In this document: positions 15,951 through 24,018 of the stretch, piece after piece
How positions within the stretch are numbered: position 1 is the first letter of the stretch
Layout: every line of letters starts with the position of its first letter
Assembly: GCA_963850195.1 (NCBI GenBank)
Contig: CAWKKD010000010.1
Location: 124,001-188,000 of the forward strand
Direction of reading: 5' to 3'
Source: Actinoallomurus sp963850195
GTDB taxonomy: Bacteria; Actinomycetota; Actinomycetes; Streptosporangiales; Streptosporangiaceae
DNA: 64,000 bases
Translations under genes and position numbers: made by a program
Notes under the pieces: model-generated
The model's database searches: none
What the model was told of the DNA's origin: nothing
The model's input: only the letters and a program-made list of their open reading frames with translations

Positions 15951-17299
15951 CCCGGACCATCATCGAGAACGCCTACATCGCGCCGGTGCGCGGCGAGGAG
16001 ATCGCCGGCGGGCACCTCGTCATCGACGGCGACCGGATCACCGCGCTCGGCGCCGGGCCGGCGCCCGACCCCGGCGTGGAGCCGGTGCGCCGCGTCGACG
16101 CCACCGGCTGCCTCGTCACGCCGGGCCTGGTCAACACCCACCACCACCTCTACCAGTGGGCCACGCAGGGGTCCTTCCAGGACGCCACGCTCTTCGAGTG
16201 GCTGACCGGCCTGTACGAGACCTGGGCCGGCATGGACGCCCAGGTGGTGCATGGCGCGGCCACCGCCGGGCTCGCCTGGCTCGCGCTGAGCGGCTGCACG
16301 ACCACCACCGACCACCACTACGTGTTCCCCAAGGGGCGCGGCGACCTGTTCGAGGCCGAGATCCGGGCCGCGCGCGAGGTCGGCGTACGGTTCCACCCCT
16401 GCCGCGGGTCGATGGACCGCGGCCGGTCGCGCGGCGGCCTGCCGCCCGACGAGATCGTGGAGGACCTCGACGAGATCCTGGCGGCGACCGAGGAGGCCAT
16501 CGACACCTACCACGACCCGTCGTTCTCCTCGATGCTGCGGGTCGCGGTCGCGCCCTGCTCGCCGTTCTCGGTCAGCGAGGACCTGATGACCGGCGCCGCC
16601 GCGCTCGCCCGGCGCAAGGGCGTACGCCTGCACACCCACCTCGCCGAGACCATCGACGAGGAGGAGCACTGCCGGGAGCAGTTCGGCTGCACGCCCGGCG
16701 AGTACATGGAGAAGCTCGGCTGGATCGGCCCGGACGTGTGGTTCGCGCACTGCGTGCACCTGCACGACGCCGACATCCGGCGCTTCGCCGCGGCCGGCAC
16801 CGGCACCGCGCACTGCCCCAGCTCCAACGCGCGCCTCGGCACCGGCATCGCGCGAGTCAGCGACCTGCTGCGGGCGGGTGCGCCGGTGGGCCTCGGCGTG
16901 GACGGCGCCGCGTCCAGCGAGCTGACCCCGCTCGCCGGTGAGCTGCGCCAGGCCATGTACTTCCAGCGTGCGGTGCGCGGACCGAAGGCGATGACGGCCC
17001 GGCAGGCCCTGGAGGTCGGCACCCTCGGTGGCGCCCGCTGCCTCGGCCGCCAGGACGAGATCGGCACCATCGAGCCCGGCAAGCTCGCCGACCTCGCCGT
17101 CTGGCGCGTCGACGGGCTGCGCGCCGCCGTCGAGGATCCGGTGTGCGCGCTGGTCTTCGGCCCCACGCCGCCGATCGAGCACCTGTTCGTCGGCGGCCGT
17201 ACCCTCGTCGAGCGCGACGAGCTGCGGACCGTGCCCCAGGACGCGGCGGGCCGCGCCGGGGTCGAGGCGCACCGTCGCCTGACGAACGGCCGGCGATGA
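15947..17299 (+). CDS. 8-oxoguanine deaminase-like amidohydrolase
   Basis: The protein has 450 residues and belongs to the metal-dependent amidohydrolase superfamily, ATZ/TRZ branch. The metal site is seen as NTHHHLYQWATQ (residues about 63-74), HTHLAET, FAHCVHL and GLGVDGAASSE. The pattern and the purine operon fit 8-oxoguanine deaminase, which makes urate from 8-oxoguanine; a guanine-deaminase-like role is the alternative. GTG at 15947 overlaps the 2Fe-2S gene stop (GTGA). This route supplies urate without xanthine oxidation. Confidence 0.85.
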   Translation: MTRTIIENAYIAPVRGEEIAGGHLVIDGDRITALGAGPAPDPGVEPVRRVDATGCLVTPGLVNTHHHLYQWATQGSFQDATLFEWLTGLYETWAGMDAQVVHGAATAGLAWLALSGCTTTTDHHYVFPKGRGDLFEAEIRAAREVGVRFHPCRGSMDRGRSRGGLPPDEIVEDLDEILAATEEAIDTYHDPSFSSMLRVAVAPCSPFSVSEDLMTGAAALARRKGVRLHTHLAETIDEEEHCREQFGCTPGEYMEKLGWIGPDVWFAHCVHLHDADIRRFAAAGTGTAHCPSSNARLGTGIARVSDLLRAGAPVGLGVDGAASSELTPLAGELRQAMYFQRAVRGPKAMTARQALEVGTLGGARCLGRQDEIGTIEPGKLADLAVWRVDGLRAAVEDPVCALVFGPTPPIEHLFVGGRTLVERDELRTVPQDAAGRAGVEAHRRLTNGRR

Positions 17300-18411
17300 C
17301 CGGGCACGTGGTGATCGCCCCCGACAAGTTCAAGGGGTCGCTGAGCGCGCCGGAGGCGGCCGAGCACGTCGCCGCCGGGCTCCGCCGCGCCAGCCCGGAC
17401 ACGCGGCTGATGGCCCTGCCGGTCGCCGACGGCGGTGACGGCACGGTCGACGCGGCCGTCGCCGCCGGGTTCGAACGGGTGCGCGCGGAGGTCTCCGGGC
17501 CGACCGGTGCGCCGGTCACGGCCGCGTACGCGGTCCGCGGCGAGATCGCCGTGATCGAGCTGGCCGAGGCCTCGGGCCTGCGGCTGCTGCCCGAGCTCGC
17601 ACCGCTGGAGGCGGCCAGCACCGGCACCGGCGAGCTGATCGCCCACGCCGTAAGCGGCGGGGCGCGCCGGATCGTGCTCGGCCTCGGCGGCAGCGCCTGC
17701 ACCGACGGCGGCACCGGCATGGCGGCCGCCCTGGGCGTGCGGTTCCTGGACGCGGACGGCGCGGACCTGCCGCCCGGCGGCGCCGCGCTACGCGACCTCG
17801 ACGCGGTCGACGTCTCCGCGGCGGCCGGCCTGCTGCGGGACGTCACGGTCGTCGTGGCGAGCGACGTGGACAGCCCACTGCTCGGCGCGGACGGCGCGGC
17901 CCGCGTGTTCGGGCCGCAGAAGGGCGCGGGCCCCGGCGACGTACCGATCCTGGAAGAGGGACTGGCGCGGCTCGACGCGGTCGTACGCCGCGACCTCGGC
18001 GTCTCCGCGGCGGACCGCCCCGGCGCGGGCGCGGCCGGCGGCGCCGGGTACGGCGCGATGGTGTTCCTGTCCGCCACGGTCGAACCCGGCATCACCTACC
18101 TGCTCGGACTGCTCGACTTCGCGGCTCATCTCGCGGGTGCCCGGCTCGTCATCACCGGCGAGGGCTCCCTGGACCGGCAGACCCTGCGCGGCAAGGCGCC
18201 CGCCGGCGTCGCGCGCGCCGCCGCGCGGGAGGGCGTGCCGGTCATCGCGGTCTCCGGGCGCAGCCGGCTCGGCGACGACGAGCTGCACGCGGCGGGTTTC
18301 GAGCGCGCCTACGCGCTCACCGACCTCGAACCTGACCCCGAGCGCTGCATGGCAGAGGCGGGGCCGCTGCTCGAACGCCTCTCCGAGCGGATCGGGAGGG
18401 CCTGGCTGTGA
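17296..18411 (+). CDS. glxK: Glycerate 2-kinase (GarK/GlxK family)
   Basis: The protein has 371 residues, the usual length for the type I glycerate kinase fold. It has IAPDKFKGSLSAPEAAEHVA at the N-terminus, PVADGGDGTVDA, GLGGSACTDGGTGM and ITGEGSLDRQTLRGKAPAGVA. It phosphorylates glycerate with ATP. In purine-degrading bacteria it channels glyoxylate carbon (through tartronate semialdehyde) into glycolysis. The start is ATG at 17296 overlapping the deaminase stop (ATGA). Glyoxylate carboligase and tartronate-semialdehyde reductase are not in the window. Confidence 0.95.
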   Translation: MTGHVVIAPDKFKGSLSAPEAAEHVAAGLRRASPDTRLMALPVADGGDGTVDAAVAAGFERVRAEVSGPTGAPVTAAYAVRGEIAVIELAEASGLRLLPELAPLEAASTGTGELIAHAVSGGARRIVLGLGGSACTDGGTGMAAALGVRFLDADGADLPPGGAALRDLDAVDVSAAAGLLRDVTVVVASDVDSPLLGADGAARVFGPQKGAGPGDVPILEEGLARLDAVVRRDLGVSAADRPGAGAAGGAGYGAMVFLSATVEPGITYLLGLLDFAAHLAGARLVITGEGSLDRQTLRGKAPAGVARAAAREGVPVIAVSGRSRLGDDELHAAGFERAYALTDLEPDPERCMAEAGPLLERLSERIGRAWL

Positions 18412-19712
18412 TCGCCCCCTACGACCTGGTCCTGCGCTCACGGCGCGCCGTGCTGCCCGCGGGCGAACGCCCCGCGGCCGTCGCCGTACGCGGGGGGCGG
18501 ATCATCACCGTCGAGGCCTACGACGCGTTCCTGCCCGCCGAGACCTACGCCGACCTCGGCGACGTCGCGCTCCTGCCCGGCCTGGTCGACAGCCACGTGC
18601 ACGTCAACGAGCCGGGGCGTACGGAGTGGGAGGGGTTCGCCACGGCGACGCGTGCCGCCGCGGCCGGAGGCGTGACCACGATCGTCGACATGCCGCTGAA
18701 CGCGCTGCCGCCGACCGTCGACCCGGACGCCCTCGCCGTGAAGCGCGCGGCGGCCGAGGGCCGGTGCGCGGTGGACGTCGGATTCTGGGGCGGCGCGATC
18801 CCCGGCAACCTGGCCGCGCTGCGGCCCCTGCACGAGGCCGGCGTGTACGGCTTCAAGTGCTTCACCTCGCCGTCGGGCGTCGATGAGTTCCCGGCCCTCG
18901 ACGAGCCGGGGATCCGCGCGGCCATGACCGAGATCGCGTCGTTCGGCGGGATGCTCATCGTGCACGCCGAGGACCCGGGACTGCTGTCCGAGCCCGGCGG
19001 GCCGGGGTACGCGGAGTTCCTCGCGTCACGGCCGCGTGACTCCGAGCACGCCGCCGTCGATCGGGTGGCGCGGCTCAGCGCGGAGACCGGCTGCCGCACC
19101 CACATCGTGCACCTGTCCGACGCGGGCTCGCTGCGCACGCTGGTCGAGTGGATGGGCCGGGGCGCCCTGATCAGCGCGGAGACCTGCCCGCACTACCTGG
19201 CGCTCGCCGCCGAGGAGGTGCCGCCCGGTGCCACGGAGTTCAAGTGCTGCCCGCCGATCCGTGAGGCGGACAACCGCGAGCGGCTGTGGCAGGGCCTGTC
19301 CGACGGGCTGATCGGCTGCGTCGTCTCCGACCATTCGCCGTGCACGCCGGAGCTGAAGAAAGGCGGGTTCGACGCGGCCTGGGGCGGCATCTCCTCCCTT
19401 CAGCTCGGCCTGCCGGTGATCTGGACCGAGGCGCGCTCGCGCGGGCACGGACTGGCCGACGTGGTCCGCTGGATGGCCTCCGGGCCGGCCGACCTGGCCG
19501 GTCTCACCGGCAAGGGCCGCATCGAGGCCGGCGGCGACGCCGACCTGGTGGCGTTCGCCGCCGACCGCAGCTTCGTCGTCGACCCGTACGCGCTGCGCCA
19601 GCGGCACCCGGTCACGCCCTACGCCGGACGGGCCCTGTCCGGGGTCGTCGAGACCGTCTGGCTGCGCGGCGAGACGACCGGCCGCGGACGCCTGCTGAGG
19701 AGGAACCCTTGA
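18408..19712 (+). CDS. allB: Allantoinase
   Basis: The protein has 434 residues. It is a dihydroorotase-type amidohydrolase that opens allantoin to allantoate. Zinc-site motifs are DSHVHVNEPGRTEWEGF (residues about 63-79), the carbamylated-Lys region GFKCFTSPSGV, IVHAED, HIVHLSD and the VVSDHSPC aspartate. GTG at 18408 overlaps the glycerate kinase stop, and its own stop overlaps the allantoicase TTG. Confidence 0.95.
   Translation: MIAPYDLVLRSRRAVLPAGERPAAVAVRGGRIITVEAYDAFLPAETYADLGDVALLPGLVDSHVHVNEPGRTEWEGFATATRAAAAGGVTTIVDMPLNALPPTVDPDALAVKRAAAEGRCAVDVGFWGGAIPGNLAALRPLHEAGVYGFKCFTSPSGVDEFPALDEPGIRAAMTEIASFGGMLIVHAEDPGLLSEPGGPGYAEFLASRPRDSEHAAVDRVARLSAETGCRTHIVHLSDAGSLRTLVEWMGRGALISAETCPHYLALAAEEVPPGATEFKCCPPIREADNRERLWQGLSDGLIGCVVSDHSPCTPELKKGGFDAAWGGISSLQLGLPVIWTEARSRGHGLADVVRWMASGPADLAGLTGKGRIEAGGDADLVAFAADRSFVVDPYALRQRHPVTPYAGRALSGVVETVWLRGETTGRGRLLRRNP
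19698..19703 (+). promoter_or_regulatory. Ribosome-binding site fixing a TTG start
   Basis: AGGAGG sits 5 bp before TTG at 19709. No ATG or GTG lies at the matching position, so allantoicase starts with TTG overlapping the allB stop (TTGA). Confidence 0.8.
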
Positions 19713-20695
19713 GCTTCACCCAACTTCCCGACCTGGCCCAGCGCGCGCTCGGCGGCGTCGTCATGGCCGCCTCCGACGAGGCGTTCGCGGCGAAGGAGAA
19801 CCTCATCAACGCCGGAGCGCCCGACTTCCGGCCGCGAACGTTCGGCGCCAAGGGCCAGGAGTACGACGGCTGGGAGACCCGCCGCCGCCGTACGCCGGGG
19901 CACGACTGGGCGGTCGTCCGGCTCGGCGCGCCCGGCGTGATCCGCGGCTTGGTCGTCGACACGGCCTGGTTCAAGGGCAACTACCCCGCGTACGCCTCGG
20001 TGGAGGCGTGCGCGGCCGACGGCTACCCGGCCGCCGATGAGCTCGAGAACTGGACCGAGATCGTGCCGAAGAGCCCGCTGACGGGCGACACCGCGCACGA
20101 GTTCACGGTCGCGGTGGAGCGGCGGTTCACGCACGTGCGCCTCAACGCCTACCCCGACGGCGGGATCGCGCGGCTGCGGGTGCACGGCGAGGTCGTCGCC
20201 GACCCGCGGCTCCTCACCGGGATGACCGTCGACCTGGCCGCGCTCGCGAACGGCGCGACCGTCACCGGCTGCTCGGACATGTTCTACTCCTCGCCCGCCA
20301 ACGTCATCATGCCGGGGCTCGCCCGCCACCAGGCCGAGGGCTGGGAGACCGCGCGGCGCCGCGACGAGGGCAACGACTGGGTGGCCCTGCGGCTCGCGGC
20401 CCCCGGCCGCGTACACCTCGTGGAGATCGACACGAGCAACCTGCGGTACAACTCCCCCGGAGAGGTACGGGTGCGCGGTGCGGAGTCCTCGTCGTCGCCG
20501 CTGTTCGACATCCTGCCGCGTACGCGGCTGCAGCCCGACACCGTGCACCGGTTCCGCGTCGACGCGGAACGCGCCGCCTCGCACGCCAGGGTCGACATCC
20601 ATCCGGACGGCGGCCTGGCGCGGGTACGCCTGTACGGCTCGCTCACCGAGGACGGCGAGCGCGCGTTGCTCAGCCGCTGGCAGGACCTGGGCTGA
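19709..20695 (+). CDS. alc: Allantoicase
   Basis: The protein has 328 residues and hydrolyses allantoate to ureidoglycolate and urea. It shows the family's two homologous beta-sandwich halves, each with a GWETxRRR and DWxxxRL pattern (YDGWETRRRR...HDWAVVRLGAPG, then GWETARRRDEGNDWVALRLAAPG). Conserved NLINAGAPDFRPRTFGAKGQ is near the start. A TTG start is supported by its ribosome site. It is the last gene of the operon; its 3' end overlaps the convergent methyltransferase by 26 bp. Confidence 0.95.
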   Translation: MSFTQLPDLAQRALGGVVMAASDEAFAAKENLINAGAPDFRPRTFGAKGQEYDGWETRRRRTPGHDWAVVRLGAPGVIRGLVVDTAWFKGNYPAYASVEACAADGYPAADELENWTEIVPKSPLTGDTAHEFTVAVERRFTHVRLNAYPDGGIARLRVHGEVVADPRLLTGMTVDLAALANGATVTGCSDMFYSSPANVIMPGLARHQAEGWETARRRDEGNDWVALRLAAPGRVHLVEIDTSNLRYNSPGEVRVRGAESSSSPLFDILPRTRLQPDTVHRFRVDAERAASHARVDIHPDGGLARVRLYGSLTEDGERALLSRWQDLG

Positions 20696-21458
20696 GCCAG
20701 CCGAGGCCCGCCAGCAGGCAGCCGTCGGTCTCTGGTCCGTCGGCCCGCCAGCGTGCGACGTGGACGAGGCCCGGCTCGACGAGGTCGAAGCCGGTGAAGA
20801 GGCGCTCGATCTCGGAGCGGGACCGGATCACGGCGGGCGAGTCGGAGTTGGCGTAGGCCTCCTCGATCGTGTCCACCTGCTCGGGAGTCAGCCCGTCGGT
20901 CGTGCCGGTGGACAGTGCGAGGCCGCTGCCCGGGCTCAGCGCCTCCCGCAGCCGCGCCATCACGCCCTCGGCGTCCGCGATGAAGTGGAAGACCGCGATG
21001 GCGAGCAGCCCGACGGGCCGGTCGAAGTCGATCAGCCGGGTGACGGTCGGGTGGGTGAGGATCGACTCGGGGTCGCGGACGTCCGCCTGGACGGCGCCGA
21101 TCGACCTGTCGACCACCCGGAGCGCCCGGTTGTGGGTGAACACGATCGGGTCGTTGTCGACGTAGACGACGCGTGCCTTCGGATTCACCTTCGCGGCGAC
21201 CTCGTGGACGTTCGGCGAGGTGGGGATGCCGGTGCCCAGGTCGAGGAACTGGTCGACGCCCTGCTCGGCCATGTGCTGGACCGCGCGGACCAGGAAGCCG
21301 CGATTCGCCCGGACCAGCTTCCGCTGGTCGGGGTGGGCGGCGATGATCTTCTCGGCGGCCTCCCGGTCGGCGGCGAAGTTGTCCTTGCCCCCGAGCCAGT
21401 AGTCGTACATCCGCGCGGGGGACGGGGTTTTCACGTCGATCCGAGGCTTGTCCGACAT
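20670..21458 (-). CDS. DUF574-type SAM-dependent methyltransferase
   Basis: The protein has 262 residues and belongs to the S-adenosyl methyltransferase family common and multicopy in actinomycetes. The hallmark N-terminus PSPARMYDYWLGGKDNFAADRE is followed by RANRGFLVRAV and the SAM-binding QFLDLGTGIPTSPNVHEV. VVYVDNDPIV is the motif II acid. The substrate is unknown. It converges on allantoicase with a 26-bp overlap. Confidence 0.92.
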   Translation of the reverse strand: MSDKPRIDVKTPSPARMYDYWLGGKDNFAADREAAEKIIAAHPDQRKLVRANRGFLVRAVQHMAEQGVDQFLDLGTGIPTSPNVHEVAAKVNPKARVVYVDNDPIVFTHNRALRVVDRSIGAVQADVRDPESILTHPTVTRLIDFDRPVGLLAIAVFHFIADAEGVMARLREALSPGSGLALSTGTTDGLTPEQVDTIEEAYANSDSPAVIRSRSEIERLFTGFDLVEPGLVHVARWRADGPETDGCLLAGLGWLSPGPASG

Positions 21459-21467
21459 GATCGAACT

Positions 21468-21896
21468 CTATTGGTTCGCGGCCCCGCATTCGGCGACCAG
21501 GTCCGTGAGACGACCGGTGGCGGCGGCGAAGGCCAGGTGGTCGGCGTGGTCGCGCGACTCCACGATCAGCCCGTCGCGTACCCGGAGCACGAAGAGGTTG
21601 GCGATCACGAACGTCCGGCCCGTCGAGACGACCCGCCCCGCGTACGCGAACTCCCCGATGACCACCTCGGGGTCGGTGGTCTCGTACACGACCAGGTCGC
21701 GCGCTTCCATCTCCAGGTCCATCGTGGCGGCACGCGCGAAGTGGCGGCGGAGCGCCTCGCGGCCCCTGAGCGGCGCGTCTCCGTGCGCGAACGGGTGCGT
21801 GACCAGGGTGTCCTCGGCGTACAGGCCGGGCAGGTCGTCCCACCGGGCGTTGGTCACGCCGTCGATGAGCGCTTCGAGGACCTCTCTGGGCGTCAC
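21468..21896 (-). CDS. SnoaL/NTF2-like protein, downstream copy
   Basis: The protein has 142 residues with the NTF2-like alpha+beta barrel pattern (ALIDGVTNARWDDLPGLYAED..., REALRRHF, VVIGEFAYAGRV, FVLRVRDGLIVESRDHADHL). The start is GTG at 21896, overlapping the stop of the upstream paralogue (GTGA). Such proteins bind or isomerise small ligands, but no diagnostic catalytic residue can be named. It is a tandem duplicate of the gene at 21893-22318 and is presumably co-controlled by the divergent TetR. Confidence 0.85.
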   Translation of the reverse strand: MTPREVLEALIDGVTNARWDDLPGLYAEDTLVTHPFAHGDAPLRGREALRRHFARAATMDLEMEARDLVVYETTDPEVVIGEFAYAGRVVSTGRTFVIANLFVLRVRDGLIVESRDHADHLAFAAATGRLTDLVAECGAANQ

Positions 21897-22318
21897 CGTA
21901 CGTCCCCGGTGAGCTCCGCCAGCCGCCCGGTGAGCCGGGCGATGGCGAGGTGGTCGTGGTAGTCGCGCGACCACCTGATCAGGCCGTCACGGATCCGGAG
22001 CACCTGGACGTTGGCCACCGTCGCGGTGCGGCGGTCGCTCGTGATGTCGTAGTCGTACTCCGCGATGATCACCTCGGGGTCGGTGGTCTTGTGCACCACC
22101 ACGTTGCGCGCGACGAGCCTGAGGCCGGCGGCCGAGGTGCCACCGAAGTGCGCCCGGATCGTCTCGCGGCCCTCGATGCGGCCGTGCGCCGCCCCGGCGA
22201 ACGGCCGCTCGACGACGGCGTCCTCGGCGTACAGGTCGGCGAGCTCCTTCCAGCGCTCCTCGGAGATGCCGCGGCTGAGCCGCTCGAACACCGTGCGCGG
22301 GGTGGGAGATTCGGACAT
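21893..22318 (-). CDS. SnoaL/NTF2-like protein, upstream copy
   Basis: The protein has 141 residues and the same fold as the downstream copy, sharing TTDPEV(I/V)I and the VLRIRDGLIRWSRDYHDHL region. ATG at 22318 is preceded by AGGAG, and the longer upstream frame lies in promoter DNA. It is divergent from a TetR gene across a region with two palindromic operators, so it is likely repressed by that TetR and induced by a small molecule. Confidence 0.85.
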   Translation of the reverse strand: MSESPTPRTVFERLSRGISEERWKELADLYAEDAVVERPFAGAAHGRIEGRETIRAHFGGTSAAGLRLVARNVVVHKTTDPEVIIAEYDYDITSDRRTATVANVQVLRIRDGLIRWSRDYHDHLAIARLTGRLAELTGDVR

Positions 22319-22350
22319 GGGAAACTCCTGGACATAGCCTGGATAGAATC

Positions 22351-22364
22351 GGAGTATCCACTCC
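22351..22364. promoter_or_regulatory. TetR-type operator A
   Basis: GGAGTATCCACTCC is a GGAGT-N4-ACTCC palindrome in the divergent region between the SnoaL-like genes and the TetR gene. Confidence 0.65.
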
Positions 22365-22378
22365 GGTTTGGAGAATAC

Positions 22379-22392
22379 GGAGTGGTTACTCC
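22379..22392. promoter_or_regulatory. TetR-type operator B
   Basis: GGAGTGGTTACTCC is a second GGAGT-N4-ACTCC palindrome, 28 bp centre to centre from operator A and 13 bp before the TetR start. A half-site-like GGAGAATAC lies between them. Confidence 0.65.
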
Positions 22393-22405
22393 ACATGTCA
22401 ACGGA

Positions 22406-23005
22406 ATGGGTGCGATGACCCCACGGAGCCGCGACGCCCGGCCCCCGCGCGCGGACGCGCTGCGTAACCGGACCAAGGTCCTCGAGGCGGCCGAGACCGT
22501 CTTCGCCTCACGAGGCACCTCCGCCTCCACCGAGGCCGTCGCACGGGAGGCCGGCGTCGGCATCGGCACCGTCTTCCGCCACTTCCCGACGAAGGAGTCG
22601 CTGCTGGAGGCGGTGTACATCGCGCGGCTGCGGCGGCTCGCGGAGGAGGCCGACGCCCTGGCCTCGGTCGAGGACCCGGGTGCGGCGTTCTTCACGTTCT
22701 TCACCCGCGTGGTCGGTCACGCCGCGACGAAGAACGCCTTCTCCGCCGCCCTGGCCGAGGCCGGGGTCGACGTGGAGCAGACGGCGGCGGAGATCGGGCA
22801 GGAGCTCAAGCGCGCCCTGGGCGCCCTGCTGACGGCCGCTCAGGAGGCTGGGGCGGTACGGGCCGACATCGGGCTGCCCGAGGTCCTGATGTTGCTGGTG
22901 GGTGCGTCCCAGGCCGCGGAACGCGTCGGTGCCGACCGCGAGGTGAGAGACCGGGCCCTGTCCGTCGTCCTCGACGGCCTGCGCCGGAACGGCGAGCCGC
23001 GATGA
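22406..23005 (+). CDS. TetR/AcrR-family transcriptional regulator
   Basis: The protein is about 199 residues. The N-terminal HTH reads KVLEAAETVFASRGTS through GVGIGTVFRHFPTKESLLEAVY. The C-terminal ligand domain resembles that of many actinomycete SnoaL-linked regulators. ATG at 22406 or 22415 is possible and neither has a clear ribosome site. It is flanked upstream by two palindromes that fit autoregulation and control of the divergent SnoaL-like genes. Its stop overlaps the flavoprotein start (ATGA). Confidence 0.88.
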   Translation: MGAMTPRSRDARPPRADALRNRTKVLEAAETVFASRGTSASTEAVAREAGVGIGTVFRHFPTKESLLEAVYIARLRRLAEEADALASVEDPGAAFFTFFTRVVGHAATKNAFSAALAEAGVDVEQTAAEIGQELKRALGALLTAAQEAGAVRADIGLPEVLMLLVGASQAAERVGADREVRDRALSVVLDGLRRNGEPR

Positions 23006-23553
23006 TCAAGGGCCGTTTTCTCAAGGTCATCGTCTGCGGTGCCGGGCCCGCCCCGCAGATCGGCCGCCTCGTCGGCCCGGCGCGGGATCGCGGGTGGGCC
23101 GTGCAGGTCATCGCGACGCCGGCGGCCATGGACTTCGTCGACGTCCCGGCGCTCGAGGCGCAGACCGGCCGGCCGGTGCTCAGTCGGTACCGCAAACCGG
23201 GGGAGCCGCGTTCGCTCCGGCCTGAGGCGATCATCGTGGCCCCCGCGACGTACAACACGATCAACAAGTGGGCGGCCGGCATCTGCGACACCTACGCCCT
23301 CGGGCTCCTCGCCGAGGCGCCGGGACTCGGGATCCCGACCGTGGCGCTCCCCTTCGTCAACACCGCCCTGGCGGGACGCCGTGCCTTCCAGCGCAGCATC
23401 GGCGAACTCCGCGCCGAAGGCGTACGCGTCCTCTTCGGGCCGGGCGAGCTCGAACCCCACACGCCGGGTGGGGGCGACGAGCAGACCGGAGACTTTCCCT
23501 GGCTCATGGCGCTGGACGAGGCGGAGCGCCTGTCCGGCGAGGACGCCTCCTAG
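23002..23553 (+). CDS. Flavoprotein (HFCD / PPC-decarboxylase-like fold)
   Basis: The protein has 183 residues. It reads KVIVCGAGPAPQIGRLVGPA, then IVAPATYNTINKWAAGICDT and a VALPFVNTALAGRRAF motif, matching homo-oligomeric FMN-containing Cys-decarboxylase-like flavoproteins (Dfp/UbiX relatives). The catalytic His and Cys of true PPC decarboxylase are not obvious, so the activity is uncertain. ATG at 23002 overlaps the TetR stop and implies co-transcription with the regulator. Confidence 0.82.
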   Translation: MIKGRFLKVIVCGAGPAPQIGRLVGPARDRGWAVQVIATPAAMDFVDVPALEAQTGRPVLSRYRKPGEPRSLRPEAIIVAPATYNTINKWAAGICDTYALGLLAEAPGLGIPTVALPFVNTALAGRRAFQRSIGELRAEGVRVLFGPGELEPHTPGGGDEQTGDFPWLMALDEAERLSGEDAS

Positions 23554-23631
23554 CCGTCGGTGTCAGGACGGGTGGCCACCTCCGGTCATGGGCGTAGTGA
23601 CCGGTCGACGGTACCCCTACGGTTTCGGGCC

Positions 23632-23979
23632 ATGCGTATTGCTTGTGGTCTGGGTGTTGTAATCCTGTTGTCGCTGTCCGCGTGCAGCGGATCGAAGCCG
23701 GCAGCCGAACGAGCGCCGTCTCCGTCGCCATCGGTGAGCATCCAGGGGCTGGTGAATCCGACCGCCACGCAGCAGGCCGCATACCTGCGAGACCTGAAGG
23801 CGATCTCGCCGGACCTGGTCAAGAATCAGGAGCAAGCGGTGCGGCATGGCCGGGACGTGTGCCTCAACCTGATGAATGGGCCGGAAGCCGTGATGTCGAA
23901 CACCGCGAAGTCCGAGGCGGTGAGTACCGCGGTCGCGCGGCGGATCATCACCGCGGCCAAGCGCGATTTCTGCCCGTGA
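23632..23979 (+). CDS. Small secreted lipoprotein, DUF732-like
   Basis: The protein has 115 residues. The signal peptide ends in a lipobox LSAC at Cys22 or nearby, followed by a Ser/Pro-rich linker. The folded part (LRDLKAISPDLVKNQEQ...GRDVCLNLM...AKRDFCP) has the paired Cys and terminal CP of DUF732-like actinobacterial proteins. I chose ATG at 23632 because the signal peptide begins there. Function unknown; it is exported to the outer face of the membrane. Confidence 0.75.
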   Translation: MRIACGLGVVILLSLSACSGSKPAAERAPSPSPSVSIQGLVNPTATQQAAYLRDLKAISPDLVKNQEQAVRHGRDVCLNLMNGPEAVMSNTAKSEAVSTAVARRIITAAKRDFCP

Positions 23980-24018
23980 CGGGTTCCACGGCTCGCTCGG
24001 AGGTCTGTCGGACGGGTC

